Origin: Flectonema sp. DT1601
Taxonomy: Eukaryota; Euglenozoa; Diplonemea; Diplonemida; Diplonemidae
Assembly (NCBI GenBank): GCA_964019425.1
Contig: OZ025780.1
Location: 886,001 to 950,000, forward strand
Direction: 5' to 3'
Length of the DNA stretch: 64,000 nt
Within the stretch, counting starts at the first letter, position 1; each line of letters starts with the position of its first letter. The notes beneath the pieces were generated by a model. The model had not been told where the DNA came from. It saw only the letters and a program-made list of their open reading frames with translations, and made no database searches. A program made the position numbers and the translations under genes. Positions 50,545-61,042 of this stretch are shown one piece after another.

Positions 50545-51000
50545 CAAATAGTTACGGTCTGTTAAAAAAAAAAAAAAAAAGTTTAAATAAGTTAAATTGA
50601 ACATGTTAACTCAATTCCTCAATTCTTCCGTCATGGTCATGACATTCTTTTTCGCTTCTCTAATGCACAAGAGATACCATCACTCATGAGATACCAACGC
50701 ACATACGAGATACCAGCACTCCAGAGATACCGACACGCTAGAGATACCAAGTCACTTGAGATACCTCCTTGTAAATTAATTCCCGGTATTTCAAATTTGA
50801 ATTGATAGTGTCAACTCTGCTTGCTGCTCTTGTTAATGTGTTGTCTCCTGAAAGTGATCTTAACTCCTGTAAAAAGAAAAAAAAAAAGAAATCAAAAAAG
50901 AAGAATTTTCAAACGAAGTTATAACAACCCCTACCACCCATTATGATCAATTCCGCTTGTTTTTTTTTTTTTTTTAAAACAAAAAAAAAAATAAAAAATT
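50545..51000 (+). repeat. Direct-repeat region, copy 1 (copy 2 at 61323-61795)
   Basis: From AAATAGTTACGGTCTGTT to the A/T run before satellite C, this ~455-bp block recurs in the same orientation about 10.8 kb downstream, with a handful of substitutions (for example GCTTCT versus GTTTTT, GTTAATG versus GTTCATG) and homopolymer differences. Both copies lead straight into satellite C. It contains the hairpin GTCATGGTCATGAC (50630-50643) and the GAGATACC series. No gene is visible. Confidence 0.9.
50671..50765 (+). repeat. Six GAGATACC boxes at 17-bp spacing
   Basis: GAGATACC starts at 50671, 50688, 50707, 50724, 50741 and 50758. Spacing is 17, 19, 17, 17, 17. The 8-bp boxes are perfect while the 9-11 bases between them vary, so this is either a decayed minisatellite with a protected core or an array of binding sites. 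The series is conserved in copy 2. Confidence 0.9.
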
Positions 51001-52504
51001 ATAAAAGATTAAACAATGTTATCATTGTATTTTTATCGATCGACTATGTCGATTACTTTCTATTTTCCGTCCTGGTCAAGACGCTAAACTGATTGTTTTT
51101 TTTTTTTTTTTCAAAATTAATAAAAAAGAATATAAAAAAAAAAATAAAAAAAAGAATAAACAATGTTATCATTGTTTTTTTATCGTTCGACTTTGTCGAC
51201 TAATTTCTATTTTCCGTTTTTCTTCTTAAAAAATAAATAAAAAGAATTTAAAAAAAAAAAAAAAAAAAGAATAAACAATGTTATCATTGTTTTTTTATCG
51301 ATCGACTATGTCGATTACTTTCTATTTTCCGTCCTGGTCAAGACGCTAAACTGATTGGTTTTTTTTTTTTTTTCAAAATTAATAAAAAAGAATAAAAAAA
51401 AAAAATAAAAAAAAGAATAAACAATGTTATCATTGTTTTTTTATCGTTCGACTTTGTCGACTAATTTCTATTTTCCGTTTTTTTTTCTTAAAAAATAAAT
51501 AAAAAGAATTTAAAAAAAAAAAAAAAAAAAAAAGAATAAACAATGTTATCATTGTTTTTTTATCGATCGACTTTGTCGACTAATTTCTATTTTCCGTCCT
51601 GGTCAAGACGCTAAACTGATTGTTTTTTCTAAATAAATAAAAAGAATAAAAAAAAAAAAAAAAAAAAAAAGATTAAACAATGTTATCATTGTTTTTTTTA
51701 TCGATCGACTATGTCGATTACTTTCTATTTTCCGTCCTGGTCAGGACGCTAAACTGATTGTTTTTTCTTTAAAAAATAAATAAAAAGAATAAAAAAAAAA
51801 AAAAAAAAAAAAAAAAAAGAATAAACAATGTTATCATTGTTTTGTTATCGATCGACTTTGTCGACTAATTTCTATTTTCCGTCCTGGTCAAGACGCTAAA
51901 CTGATGTTTTTTCTTTAAAAAATAAATAAAAAGAATTAAAAAAAAAAAAAAAAAAAAAAAAAAGAATAAACAATGTTATCATTGTTTTTTTATCGATCGA
52001 CTATGTCGATCACTTTCTATTTCCCGTCCTGGTCAGGACGCTAAACTGATTGTTTTTTCTTTAAAAATAAATAAAAAGAATAAAAAAAAAAAAAAAAGGA
52101 ATAAACAATGTTATCATTGTTTTTATTTTATCGATCGACTATGTCGATTACTTTCTATTTTCCGTCCTGGTCAAGACGCTAAACTGATTGTTTTTTCTTT
52201 AAAAAATAAAAAGAAGGATTTAAAAAAAAAAAAAAAAAAAAAAAGAATAAACAATGTTATCATTGTTTTTTTATCGATCGACTATGTCGATCACTTTCTA
52301 TTTTTCGTCCTGGTCAAGACGCTAAACTGATTGTTTTTTCTTTAAAAATAATAAAAAGGATTTAAAAAAAAAAAAAAAAAAAAAAAAAGAATAAACAATG
52401 TTATCATTGTTTTATTTTATCGATCGACTATGTCGATCACTTTCTATTTTTCGTCCTGGTCAAGACGCTAAACTGATTGTTTTTTCTTTAAAAATAATAA
52501 AAAG

Positions 52505-52552
<48 letters not shown>

Positions 52553-52921
52553 ATAAACAATGTTATCATTGTTTTTTTATCGATCGACTATGTCGATCAC
52601 TTTCTATTTTCCGTCCTGGTCAAGACGCAAAACTGATTGTTTTTTTTCAAAATTAATAAAAAAGAATACAAAAAAAAATAAAAAAAAAAGAATAAACAAT
52701 GTTATCATTGTTTTTTTTTATCGTTCGACGTTGTTGACTAATTTCTAGTTTCCGTTTTTTTTTTTTCTTTTTAAAAAATAAATAAAAAGATTTAAAAAAA
52801 AAAAAAAAGAATAAACAATGTTATCATTGTTTTTTTTATCGATCGACTATGTCGATTACTTTCTATTTTCCGTCCTGGTCAAGACGCTAAACTGATTGTT
52901 TTTTCTTTAAAAAAAAAAAAG

Positions 52922-52956
<35 letters not shown>

Positions 52957-53734
52957 TAAACAATGTTATCATTGTTTTTTTTTATCGATCGACTATGTCG
53001 ATCACTTTCTATTTTCCGTCCTGGTCAAGACGCTAAACTGATTGTTTTTTTTTCAAAATTAATAAAAAAGAATATAAAAAAAAAAAATAAAAAAAAAAAA
53101 GAATAAACAATGTTATCATTGTTTTTTTTTTATCGTTCGACTTTGTCGACTAATTTCTATTTTCCGTTTTTTTTCTTTTTAAAATAAAAAGAATTTAAAA
53201 AAAAAAAAAAAAAAAGAGTAAACAATGTTATCATTGTTTTTTTTTATCGATCGACTATGTCGATTACTTTCTATTTTCCGTCCTAGTCAAGACGCTAAAC
53301 TGATTGTTTTTTTTTTCAAAATTAATAAAAAAGAATAAAAAAAAACAAAAAAAAAAAGAATAAACAATGTTATCATTGTTTTTTTTTTATCGTTCGACTT
53401 TGTCGACTAATTTTTATTTTCCGTTTTTTTTTCTTTAAAAATAAATAAAAAGAATTTAAAAAAAAAAAAAAAAAAAGAATAAACAATGTTATCATTGTTT
53501 TTTTATCGATCGACTATGTCGATCACTTTCTATTTTCCGTCCTGGTCAAGGCGCTAAACTGATTGTTTTTTCTTTAAAATAATAAAAAGGATTAAAAAAA
53601 AAAAAAAAAAAAAAAAAGAATAAACAATGTTATCATTGTTTTTTATCGATCGACTATGTCGATCACTTTCTATTTTCCGTCCTGGTCAAGACGCTAAACT
53701 GATTGTTTTTTCTTTAAAAAATAATTAAAAGGTT

Positions 53735-53765
<31 letters not shown>

Positions 53766-54729
53766 AGAATAAACAATGTTATCATTGTTTTTTTATCGAT
53801 CGACTATGTCGATCACTTTCAATTTTCCGTCCTGGTCAGGACGCTAAACTGATTGTTTTTTCTTTAAAAATAAATAAAAAGAATAAAAAAAAAAAAAAAA
53901 AAAAAGGAATAAACAATGTTATCATTGTTTTTTTTTTATCGATCGACTATGTCGATTACTTTCTATTTTCCGCCCTGGTCAAGACGCTAAACTGATTGTT
54001 TTTCTTTAAAATAATTAAAAGGATTTAAAAAAAAAAAAAAAAAAAAAAAAGAATAAACAATGTTATCATTGTTTTTTTTCTATCGATCGACTATGTCGAT
54101 CACTTTCAATTTTCCGTCCTGGTCAGGACGCTAAACTGATTGTTTTTTCTTTAAAAATAAATAAAAAGAATAAAAAAAAAAAAAAAAAAAAAAGGAATAA
54201 ACAATGTTATCATTGTTTTTTTTCTATCGATCGACTATGTCGATCACTTTCAATTTTCCGTCCTGGTCAGGACGCTAAACTGATTGTTTTTTCTTTAAAA
54301 ATAAATAAAAAGAATAAAAAAAAAAAAAAAAAAAAAAGGAATAAACAATGTTATCATTGTTTTTTTTCTATCGATCGACTATGTCGATCACTTTCAATTT
54401 TCCGTCCTGGTCAGGACGCTAAACTGATTGTTTTTTCTTTAAAAATAAATAAAAAGAATAAAAAAAAAAAAAAAAAAAAAAGGAATAAACAATGTTATCA
54501 TTGTTTTTTTTCTATCGATCGACTATGTCGATCACTTTCAATTTTCCGTCCTGGTCAGGACGCTAAACTGATTGTTTTTTCTTTAAAAATAAATAAAAAG
54601 AATAAAAAAAAAAAAAAAAAAAAAAGGAATAAACAATGTTATCATTGTTTTTTTTCTATCGATCGACTATGTCGATTAATTTCTATTTTCCGTCCTGATC
54701 GAGACGCTAAACTGATTGTTTCTTTTTTT
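51001..54729 (+). repeat. Satellite C, main array (~27 units, ~140 bp)
   Basis: Each unit contains the hairpin AACAATG-TTAT-CATTGTT (for example 53482-53499), the hairpin GATCGAC-TAT-GTCGATC (53508-53524), TTTCTATTTTCCG, and in the long form GTCCTGGTCAGGAC (54116-54129) and CTAAACTGATTG. T-rich and long A-rich runs follow. A short form lacks the last two modules and has TTCGAC-TTT-GTCGA instead. Long and short forms alternate near 51.0-51.5 and 52.6-53.5 kb, a dimer-type higher-order repeat. From 53.9 to 54.6 kb long forms follow one another almost unchanged. No gene is present. Confidence 0.92.
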
Positions 54730-54955
54730 AAATAATAAATAAAAAAAAAAAGAAAAAAAAAAAAAAAAAAAGAGCATCTCCCTGCTATCCTCATATCCCC
54801 ACAATAATATTATACCTTTTCATTTTCTCTTTCCTTTTCTGGTCTTTTTTTTTTCTTTTTTTCCTTTTTCATACAACGTTTTTTATTTATATTTTATTTT
54901 TTTTTTTTTTTTTTCATGTTTGATTATTTCCTCTTCATATTTTTTTTCTATTCTT

Positions 54956-54986
<31 letters not shown>

Positions 54987-55181
54987 CTCTACCTCTCTCT
55001 TAATTCTGTTCGTTTCTTTGAAACGAAAATTCATTTGAATATTATTCCTTGGTCAGCAACCATCATTGTCGCCCTTTGGGCCTGTTAAAAAAAAAAAAAA
55101 AAATAAAAAGAAAGTTTACATCGGGAATAGGGCAGGAGCCAAAAGCTCCCAGTCCGTTACTTCCCACCTTTTCGAAATTCA
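54730..55181 (-). repeat. Inverted copy of the piggyBac tail and filler
   Basis: This block is the reverse complement of 389-835. It contains the last part of the piggyBac frame (VGSNGLGAFGSCPIPDV on the minus strand), the 8-bp hairpin near 55.01 kb and the poly-T/poly-A filler. On its left it passes without a break into satellite C. On its right it stops abruptly within the piggyBac frame at 55181, where the minus array resumes. It preserves the piggyBac/satC junction that the arrays interrupt at the window's outer flanks. Confidence 0.88.
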
Positions 55182-56272
55182 AAGTTGCTACAACCAAAAG
55201 ACAACTGCAAAAAAAAAAGGTTTTTGTAGGGGAGCTACAATGTAGCAATAATGTCACACAGTCATGTGGCAAGCTGGATAAGAGATTTGGGAGAGGAATA
55301 GGGGCAGTGAACTTTTGGTTCAGGCCCTTCCCATCGAACAGGACGAAGACTTCTAAAACCTGAGATGAACCAATTGAGTTGAAACAAACAAATAACAGAG
55401 ACGCAACACATACCGGAACATCATCGCAAGCAATGCTTCGGACCTCCGTCGACCTTCGTTCTTCCGGCGGCAAAGGGAAACAAGAAAGAACGGGCAATGA
55501 GACAAACCTGTTAGTTGGTGTTGTGTTGTTGTTAAAAACAAAAACATAAACGCCAGGAAGTTCGACAACGAAGACATCGACATCGATCGCTGCTCTGCAG
55601 ATGTCCGGCGGGTGTTTGTCTACACTGTGTTTATTGTTTGTTTTTTTCCCAAGGTTCAACCTTGGGAAGAGAAGTAAAAAATTCCGTCAATGTTGGCCTT
55701 CCTGTTCGAAGGTGCGCACCAATGACGATAAATAGAGTGGGGGGGAGAAAACCTTTGATCCAACTGGATCCCTTCACGAGCCGACATTGCCATGTGAAGT
55801 TAAATATTCTGGCGATGCCAGCTCAGGCGACTTAGCCTGCTTTTTTCTTTAAATAAAAACAATAAAAAGATACCAACAGGTGGGGTGATGGGTTGCGCCA
55901 CTGCAATCCAGTCACAAAAAGAAACAAAGGTAATCTCAAGGGTTCTCGACCCTTGGCTCTCCCTGCGCAAGCATCGCATGGAGGGTGACGCTAAGCACCC
56001 GGGGGGTACGAAACAAACTTTCCCCCTGCTGTCCTGTTTGAAATAAAAAAAAAAAACAAAGGGATAGAAGTAAACAGAATACGTTACACCTCAACAGGTG
56101 ACGCTAAACACCCAGGGGATACAAACCAAACTTTCCCCCTGTTGCCCTGTTTGAAATAAATTAAAAAAAGAACAAGAAAACAGAATACAATACTCAGCAA
56201 TCAGACTCGTTCACTCGCTTCGCCAGAGCCGTTCGAGCCGATGCTCATGTAAAGTTACCTGTTTTCTTTTAA
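55182..56272 (-). repeat. Minus-oriented 1345-bp unit, resumed part
   Basis: The sequence restarts at AAAGTTGCTACAACC, which in an intact unit follows the AGCATAAAAT at which the array stopped at 47360; one A is missing. It continues to the GTTTTCTTTTAA box, about three quarters of a unit. It carries the minus-array subfamily bases, with one private change in the A-run near 55860. It is the far end of the 3064-47360 array. Confidence 0.92.
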
Positions 56273-56288
56273 GGAGCTGAAAAGCAAA
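56273..56288. other. 16-bp filler at an array inversion junction
   Basis: GGAGCTGAAAAGCAAA sits between the end of the minus-oriented unit and the restart of the plus-oriented unit and belongs to neither. Short non-templated or copied filler is typical of end-joining or template-switch repair. Confidence 0.7.
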
Positions 56289-58891
56289 AAAAGTTCACTG
56301 CCCCTATTCCTCTCCCAAATTTCTTATTCAGCTTGCCACATGACTGTGTGACATTATTGCTACATTGTAGCTCCCCTACAAAAACCTTATTTTTTGCAGT
56401 TGTCTTTTGGTTGTAGCAACTTTTATTTTATGCTTTTCTAATGTCCCAAAGTTGGTTTATTTTACTTTTTTTTTCTGCAAGGGAACAGTCCAAAGCATAA
56501 GTCCGAACAGCCCTAAGGCCAGTGAACGCACTGATTGTTAGGTATTGTATTCCAGGGAAAGTTTGGTTTGTATACTTTATTTTTATTTTATTTTATTTAA
56601 TTTGTTAAAAGAAAACAGGTAACTTTACATGAGCATCGGCTCGAACGGCTCTGGCGAAGCGAGTGAACGAGTCTGATTGCTGAGTATTGTATTCTGTTTT
56701 CTTGTTCTTTTTTTAATTTATTTCAAACAGGGCAACAGGGGGAAAGTTTGGTTTGTATCCCCTGGGTGTTTAGCGTCACCTGTTGAGGTGTAATGTATTC
56801 TGTTTACTTCTATCCCTTTGTTTTTTTTTTTTTTTTTTTATTTCAAACAGGACAGCAGGGGGAAAGTTTGTTTCGTACCCCCCGGGTGCTTAGCGTCACC
56901 CTCCATGCGATGCTTGCGCAGGGAGAGCCAAGGGTCGAGAACCCTGGAGATTACCTTTGTTTCTTTTTGTGACTGGATTGCAGTGGCGCAACCCATCACC
57001 CCACCTGTTGGTATCTTTTTATTTTTTTTATTTAAAGAAAAAAGCAGGCTAAGTCGCCTGAGCTGGCATCGCCAGAATATTTAACTTCACATGGCAATGT
57101 CAGCTCGTGAAGGGATCCAGTTGGATCAAAGGTTTTCTCCCCCCCCACTCTATTTATCGTCATTGGTGCGCACCTTCGAACAGGAAGGCCAACATTGACG
57201 GAATTTTTTACTTCTCTTCCCAGGGTTGAACCTTGGGAAAAAAACAAACAATAAACACAGTGTAGACAAACACCCGCCGGACATCTGCAGAGCAGCGATC
57301 GATGTCGATGTCTTCGTTGTCGAACTTCCTGGCGTTTATGTTTTTGTTTTTAACAACAACACAACACCAACTAACAGGTTTGTCTCATTGCCCGTTCTTT
57401 CTTGTTTCCCTTTGCCGCCGGAAGAACGAAGGTCGACGGAGGTCCGAAGCATTGCTTGCGATGATGTTCCGGTATGTGTTGCGTCTCTGTTATTTGTTTG
57501 TTTCAACTCAATTGGTTCATCTCAGGTTTTAGAAGTCTTCGTCCTGTTCGTTGGGAAGGGCCTGAATCAAAAGTTCACTGCCCCTATTCCTCTCCCAAAT
57601 TTCTTATTCAGCTTGCCACATGACTGTGTGACATTATTGCTACATTGTAGCTCCCCTACAAAAACCTTATTTTTTGCAGTTGTCTTTTGGTTGTAGCAAC
57701 TTTTATTTTATGCTTTTCTAATGTCCCAAAGTTGGTTTATTTTACTTTTTTTTTCTGCAAGGGAACAGTCCAAAGCATAAGTCCGAACAGCCCTAAGGCC
57801 AGTGAACGCACTGATTGTTAGGTATTGTATTCCAGGGAAAGTTTGGTTTGTATACTTTATTTTTATTTTATTTTATTTAATTTGTTAAAAGAAAACAGGT
57901 AACTTTACATGAGCATCGGCTCGAACGGCTCTGGCGAAGCGAGTGAACGAGTCTGATTGCTGAGTATTGTATTCTGTTTTCTTGTTCTTTTTTTAATTTA
58001 TTTCAAACAGGGCAACAGGGGGAAAGTTTGGTTTGTATCCCCTGGGTGTTTAGCGTCACCTGTTGAGGTGTAATGTATTCTGTTTACTTCTATCCCTTTG
58101 TTTTTTTTTTTTTTTTTTTATTTCAAACAGGACAGCAGGGGGAAAGTTTGTTTCGTACCCCCCGGGTGCTTAGCGTCACCCTCCATGCGATGCTTGCGCA
58201 GGGAGAGCCAAGGGTCGAGAACCCTGGAGATTACCTTTGTTTCTTTTTGTGACTGGATTGCAGTGGCGCAACCCATCACCCCACCTGTTGGTATCTTTTT
58301 ATTTTTTTTATTTAAAGAAAAAAGCAGGCTAAGTCGCCTGAGCTGGCATCGCCAGAATATTTAACTTCACATGGCAATGTCAGCTCGTGAAGGGATCCAG
58401 TTGGATCAAAGGTTTTCTCCCCCCCCACTCTATTTATCGTCATTGGTGCGCACCTTCGAACAGGAAGGCCAACACTGACGGAATTTTTTACTTCTCTTCC
58501 CAGGGTTGAACCTTGGGAAAAAAACAAACAATAAACACAGTGTAGACAAACACCCGCCGGACATCTGCAGAGCAGCGATCGATGTCGATGTCTTCGTTGT
58601 CGAACTTCCTGGCGTTTATGTTTTTGTTTTTAACAACAACACAACACCAACTAACAGGTTTGTCTCATTGCCCGTTCTTTCTTGTTTCCCTTTGCCGCCG
58701 GAAGAACGAAGGTCGACGGAGGTCCGAAGCATTGCTTGCGATGATGTTCCGGTATGTGTTGCGTCTCTGTTATTTGTTTGTTTCAACTCAATTGGTTCAT
58801 CTCAGGTTTTAGAAGTCTTCGTCCTGTTCGTTGGGAAGGGCCTGAATCAAAAGTTCACTGCCCCTATTCCTCTCCCAAATTTCTTATTCAA
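56289..58891 (+). repeat. Plus-oriented tandem array, right part (1280-bp units)
   Basis: The sequence restarts at AAAAGTTCACTGCCCC, which follows the GGGCCTGAAT at which the left part stopped at 3063. It runs through two periods of 1280 bp and ends at TTCTTATTCA (58891). It has the 1280-bp deletion and the plus-subfamily bases, but the first full unit carries the minus-type base in AACATTGACGG, so the subfamilies are slightly mixed. Left and right parts sum to 4831 bp, three units plus about 990 bp. Confidence 0.93.
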
Positions 58892-58994
58892 AAAAGGAAA
58901 CAATCAGTTTAGCGTCTCGATCAGGACGGAAAATAGAAATTAATCGACATAGTCGATCGATAGAAAAAAAAAAACAGTGATAACATTGTTTATT

Positions 58995-59030
<36 letters not shown>

Positions 59031-60315
59031 TTTTTAATTATTTTAAAGAAAAAACAATCAGTTTAGCGTCTTGATCAGGACGGAAAATAGTAAGTAATCG
59101 ACATAGTCGATCGATAAAAAAAAACAATGATAACATTGTTTATTCCTTTTTTTTTTTTTTATTCTTTTTATTTATTTTTAAAGAAAAAACAATCAGTTTA
59201 GCGTCCTGACCAGGACGGAAAATAGAAAGTAATCGACATAGTCGATCGATAAAAAAAACAATGATAACATTGTTTATTCTTTTTTTTTTTTTAATTTAAT
59301 TCTTTTTATTAATTTTTAAAAAGAAAAAAAAATGGAAATAGAAATTAGTCAACAAAGTCGAACGATAAAAAAAACAATGATAACATTGTTTATTCTTTTT
59401 TTTGTATTTTTTTATATTCTTTTTTATTAATTTTGAAAAAAAAACAATCAGTTTAGCGTCTTGACCAGGACGGAAAATAGAAAGTAATCGACATAGTCGA
59501 TCGATAAAAAAAACAATGATAACATTGTTTATTCTTTTTTTTTTTTTTTTTTTTTTAATTCTTTTTATTTATTTTTTAAAAAGAAAAAAAATGGAAAATA
59601 GAAATTAGTCAACAAAGTCGAACGATAAAAAAAAACAATGATAACACTGTTTATTCTTTTTTTTTTTATTTTTTTTATATTCTTTTTTATTAATTTTGAA
59701 AAAAAAAACAATCAGTTTAGCGTCTTGACCAGGACGGAAAATAGAAAGTAATCGACATAGTCGATCGATAAAAAAACAATGATAACATTGTTTATTCTTT
59801 TTTTTTTTTTATTTTAAATTCTTTTTATTTATTTTTTAAAGAAAAAAAAACGGAAAATAGAAATTAGTCGACAAAGTCGAACGATAAAAAAAAACAATGA
59901 TAACATTGTTTATTCTTTTTTTTGTATTTTTTTATATTCTTTTTTATTAATTTTGAAAAAAAAAACAATCAGTTTAGCGTCTTGACCAGGACGGAAAATA
60001 GAAAGTAATCGACATAATCGATCGATAAAAAAAACAATGATAACATTGTTTATTCTTTTTTTTTTTTTTTTTTTTTTTTAAATTCTTTTTATTAATTTTT
60101 TAAAGAAAAAAAACGGAAAATAGAAATTAGTCAACAAAGTCGAACGATAAAAAAAAACAATGATAACATTGTTTATTCTTTTTTTTTATTTTTTTTTTTT
60201 AATATTTTTTTTTTATTTTGAAAAAAAAAACAATCAGTTTAGCGTCTTGACCAGGACGGAAAATAGAAAGTAATCGACATAGTCGATCGATAAAAAAAAC
60301 AATGATAACATTGTT
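58892..60315 (-). repeat. Satellite C, inverted array (~11 units)
   Basis: Reverse-complement satC units begin immediately after the plus array. The first unit carries the rare variant GCGTCTCGATCAGGACGG, the same variant found in the last unit of the main array at about 54.7 kb. Long and short forms alternate through most of the block. It ends at ATTGTT just before the transposon terminus at 60316. Confidence 0.9.
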
Positions 60316-61025
60316 TACTGTAAAGGGAAATATTCTTGTGGGGAAAAACCCGCGAGTTTTTCTCATTTTTCCTAAATCCGCGAGAATATTTCCCCGCGAG
60401 AATATTTCCCTGCTAACAAACATTTTGCCCAGCCATTTTTTTTTTCCCCTTGTGAAAGAAAAGGTGTGAAAATACAATAAACTAGGAAAATTTATTTAGT
60501 GCAGTTATATTTTATTGGTGTGCTGTAAGTAGAAAAATATAATTAGAAGTGAACATATAAATTGAATCATTCAAATTGCTGTGAGGGAACTTATACAAAA
60601 GAGAGAAGAAAACAAAATTAAAAGTAAATAGAAACAAGCTAAGGGAATTTATAAAATAGGGAGAAAAATATACTGTAAAGGGAAATATTCTTGTGGGGAA
60701 AAACCCGCGAGTTTTTCTCATTTTTCCTAAATCCGCGAGAATATTTCCCCGCGAGAATATTTCCCTGCTAACAAACATTTTGCCCAGCCATTTTTTTTTT
60801 CCCCTTGTGAAAGAAAAGGTGTGAAAATACAATAAACTAGGAAAATTTATTTAGTGCAGTTATATTTTATTGGTGTGCTGTAAGTAGAAAAATATAATTA
60901 GAAGTGAACATATAAATTGAATCATTCAAATTGCTGTGAGGGAACTTATACAAAAGAGAGAAGAAAACAAAATTAAAAGTAAATAGAAACAAGCTAAGGG
61001 AATTTATAAAATAGGGAGAAAAATA
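60316..61025. repeat. Tandem duplication of 355 bp
   Basis: 60316-60670 and 60671-61025 are essentially identical and include the transposon terminus, the subterminal inverted repeats and ~250 bp of AT-rich DNA. The second copy leads into the coding tail. The duplication must postdate the element's last movement or come from abortive transposition into its own end. Minus-strand frames of 92-106 codons here are by-products of the duplication and resemble no protein I know. Confidence 0.92.
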
Positions 61026-61042
61026 TAGGGGAAAACATAGAT

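Noticed and set aside
50671-50765. CRISPR array
   Set aside because: Repeats are 8 bp with ~9-bp spacers in a eukaryotic satellite context with no cas genes. The dimensions do not fit.
51001-54729. Hammerhead ribozyme in satellite C
   Set aside because: ACTGATTG superficially recalls the CTGATGA core, but the required CTGANGA and GAAA pairing arrangement is absent.
60199-60832. Two minus-strand frames of 92 and 106 codons
   Set aside because: They lie in the duplicated transposon end, share the same first ~54 residues purely through the 355-bp duplication, and diverge into satellite or untranslated DNA.
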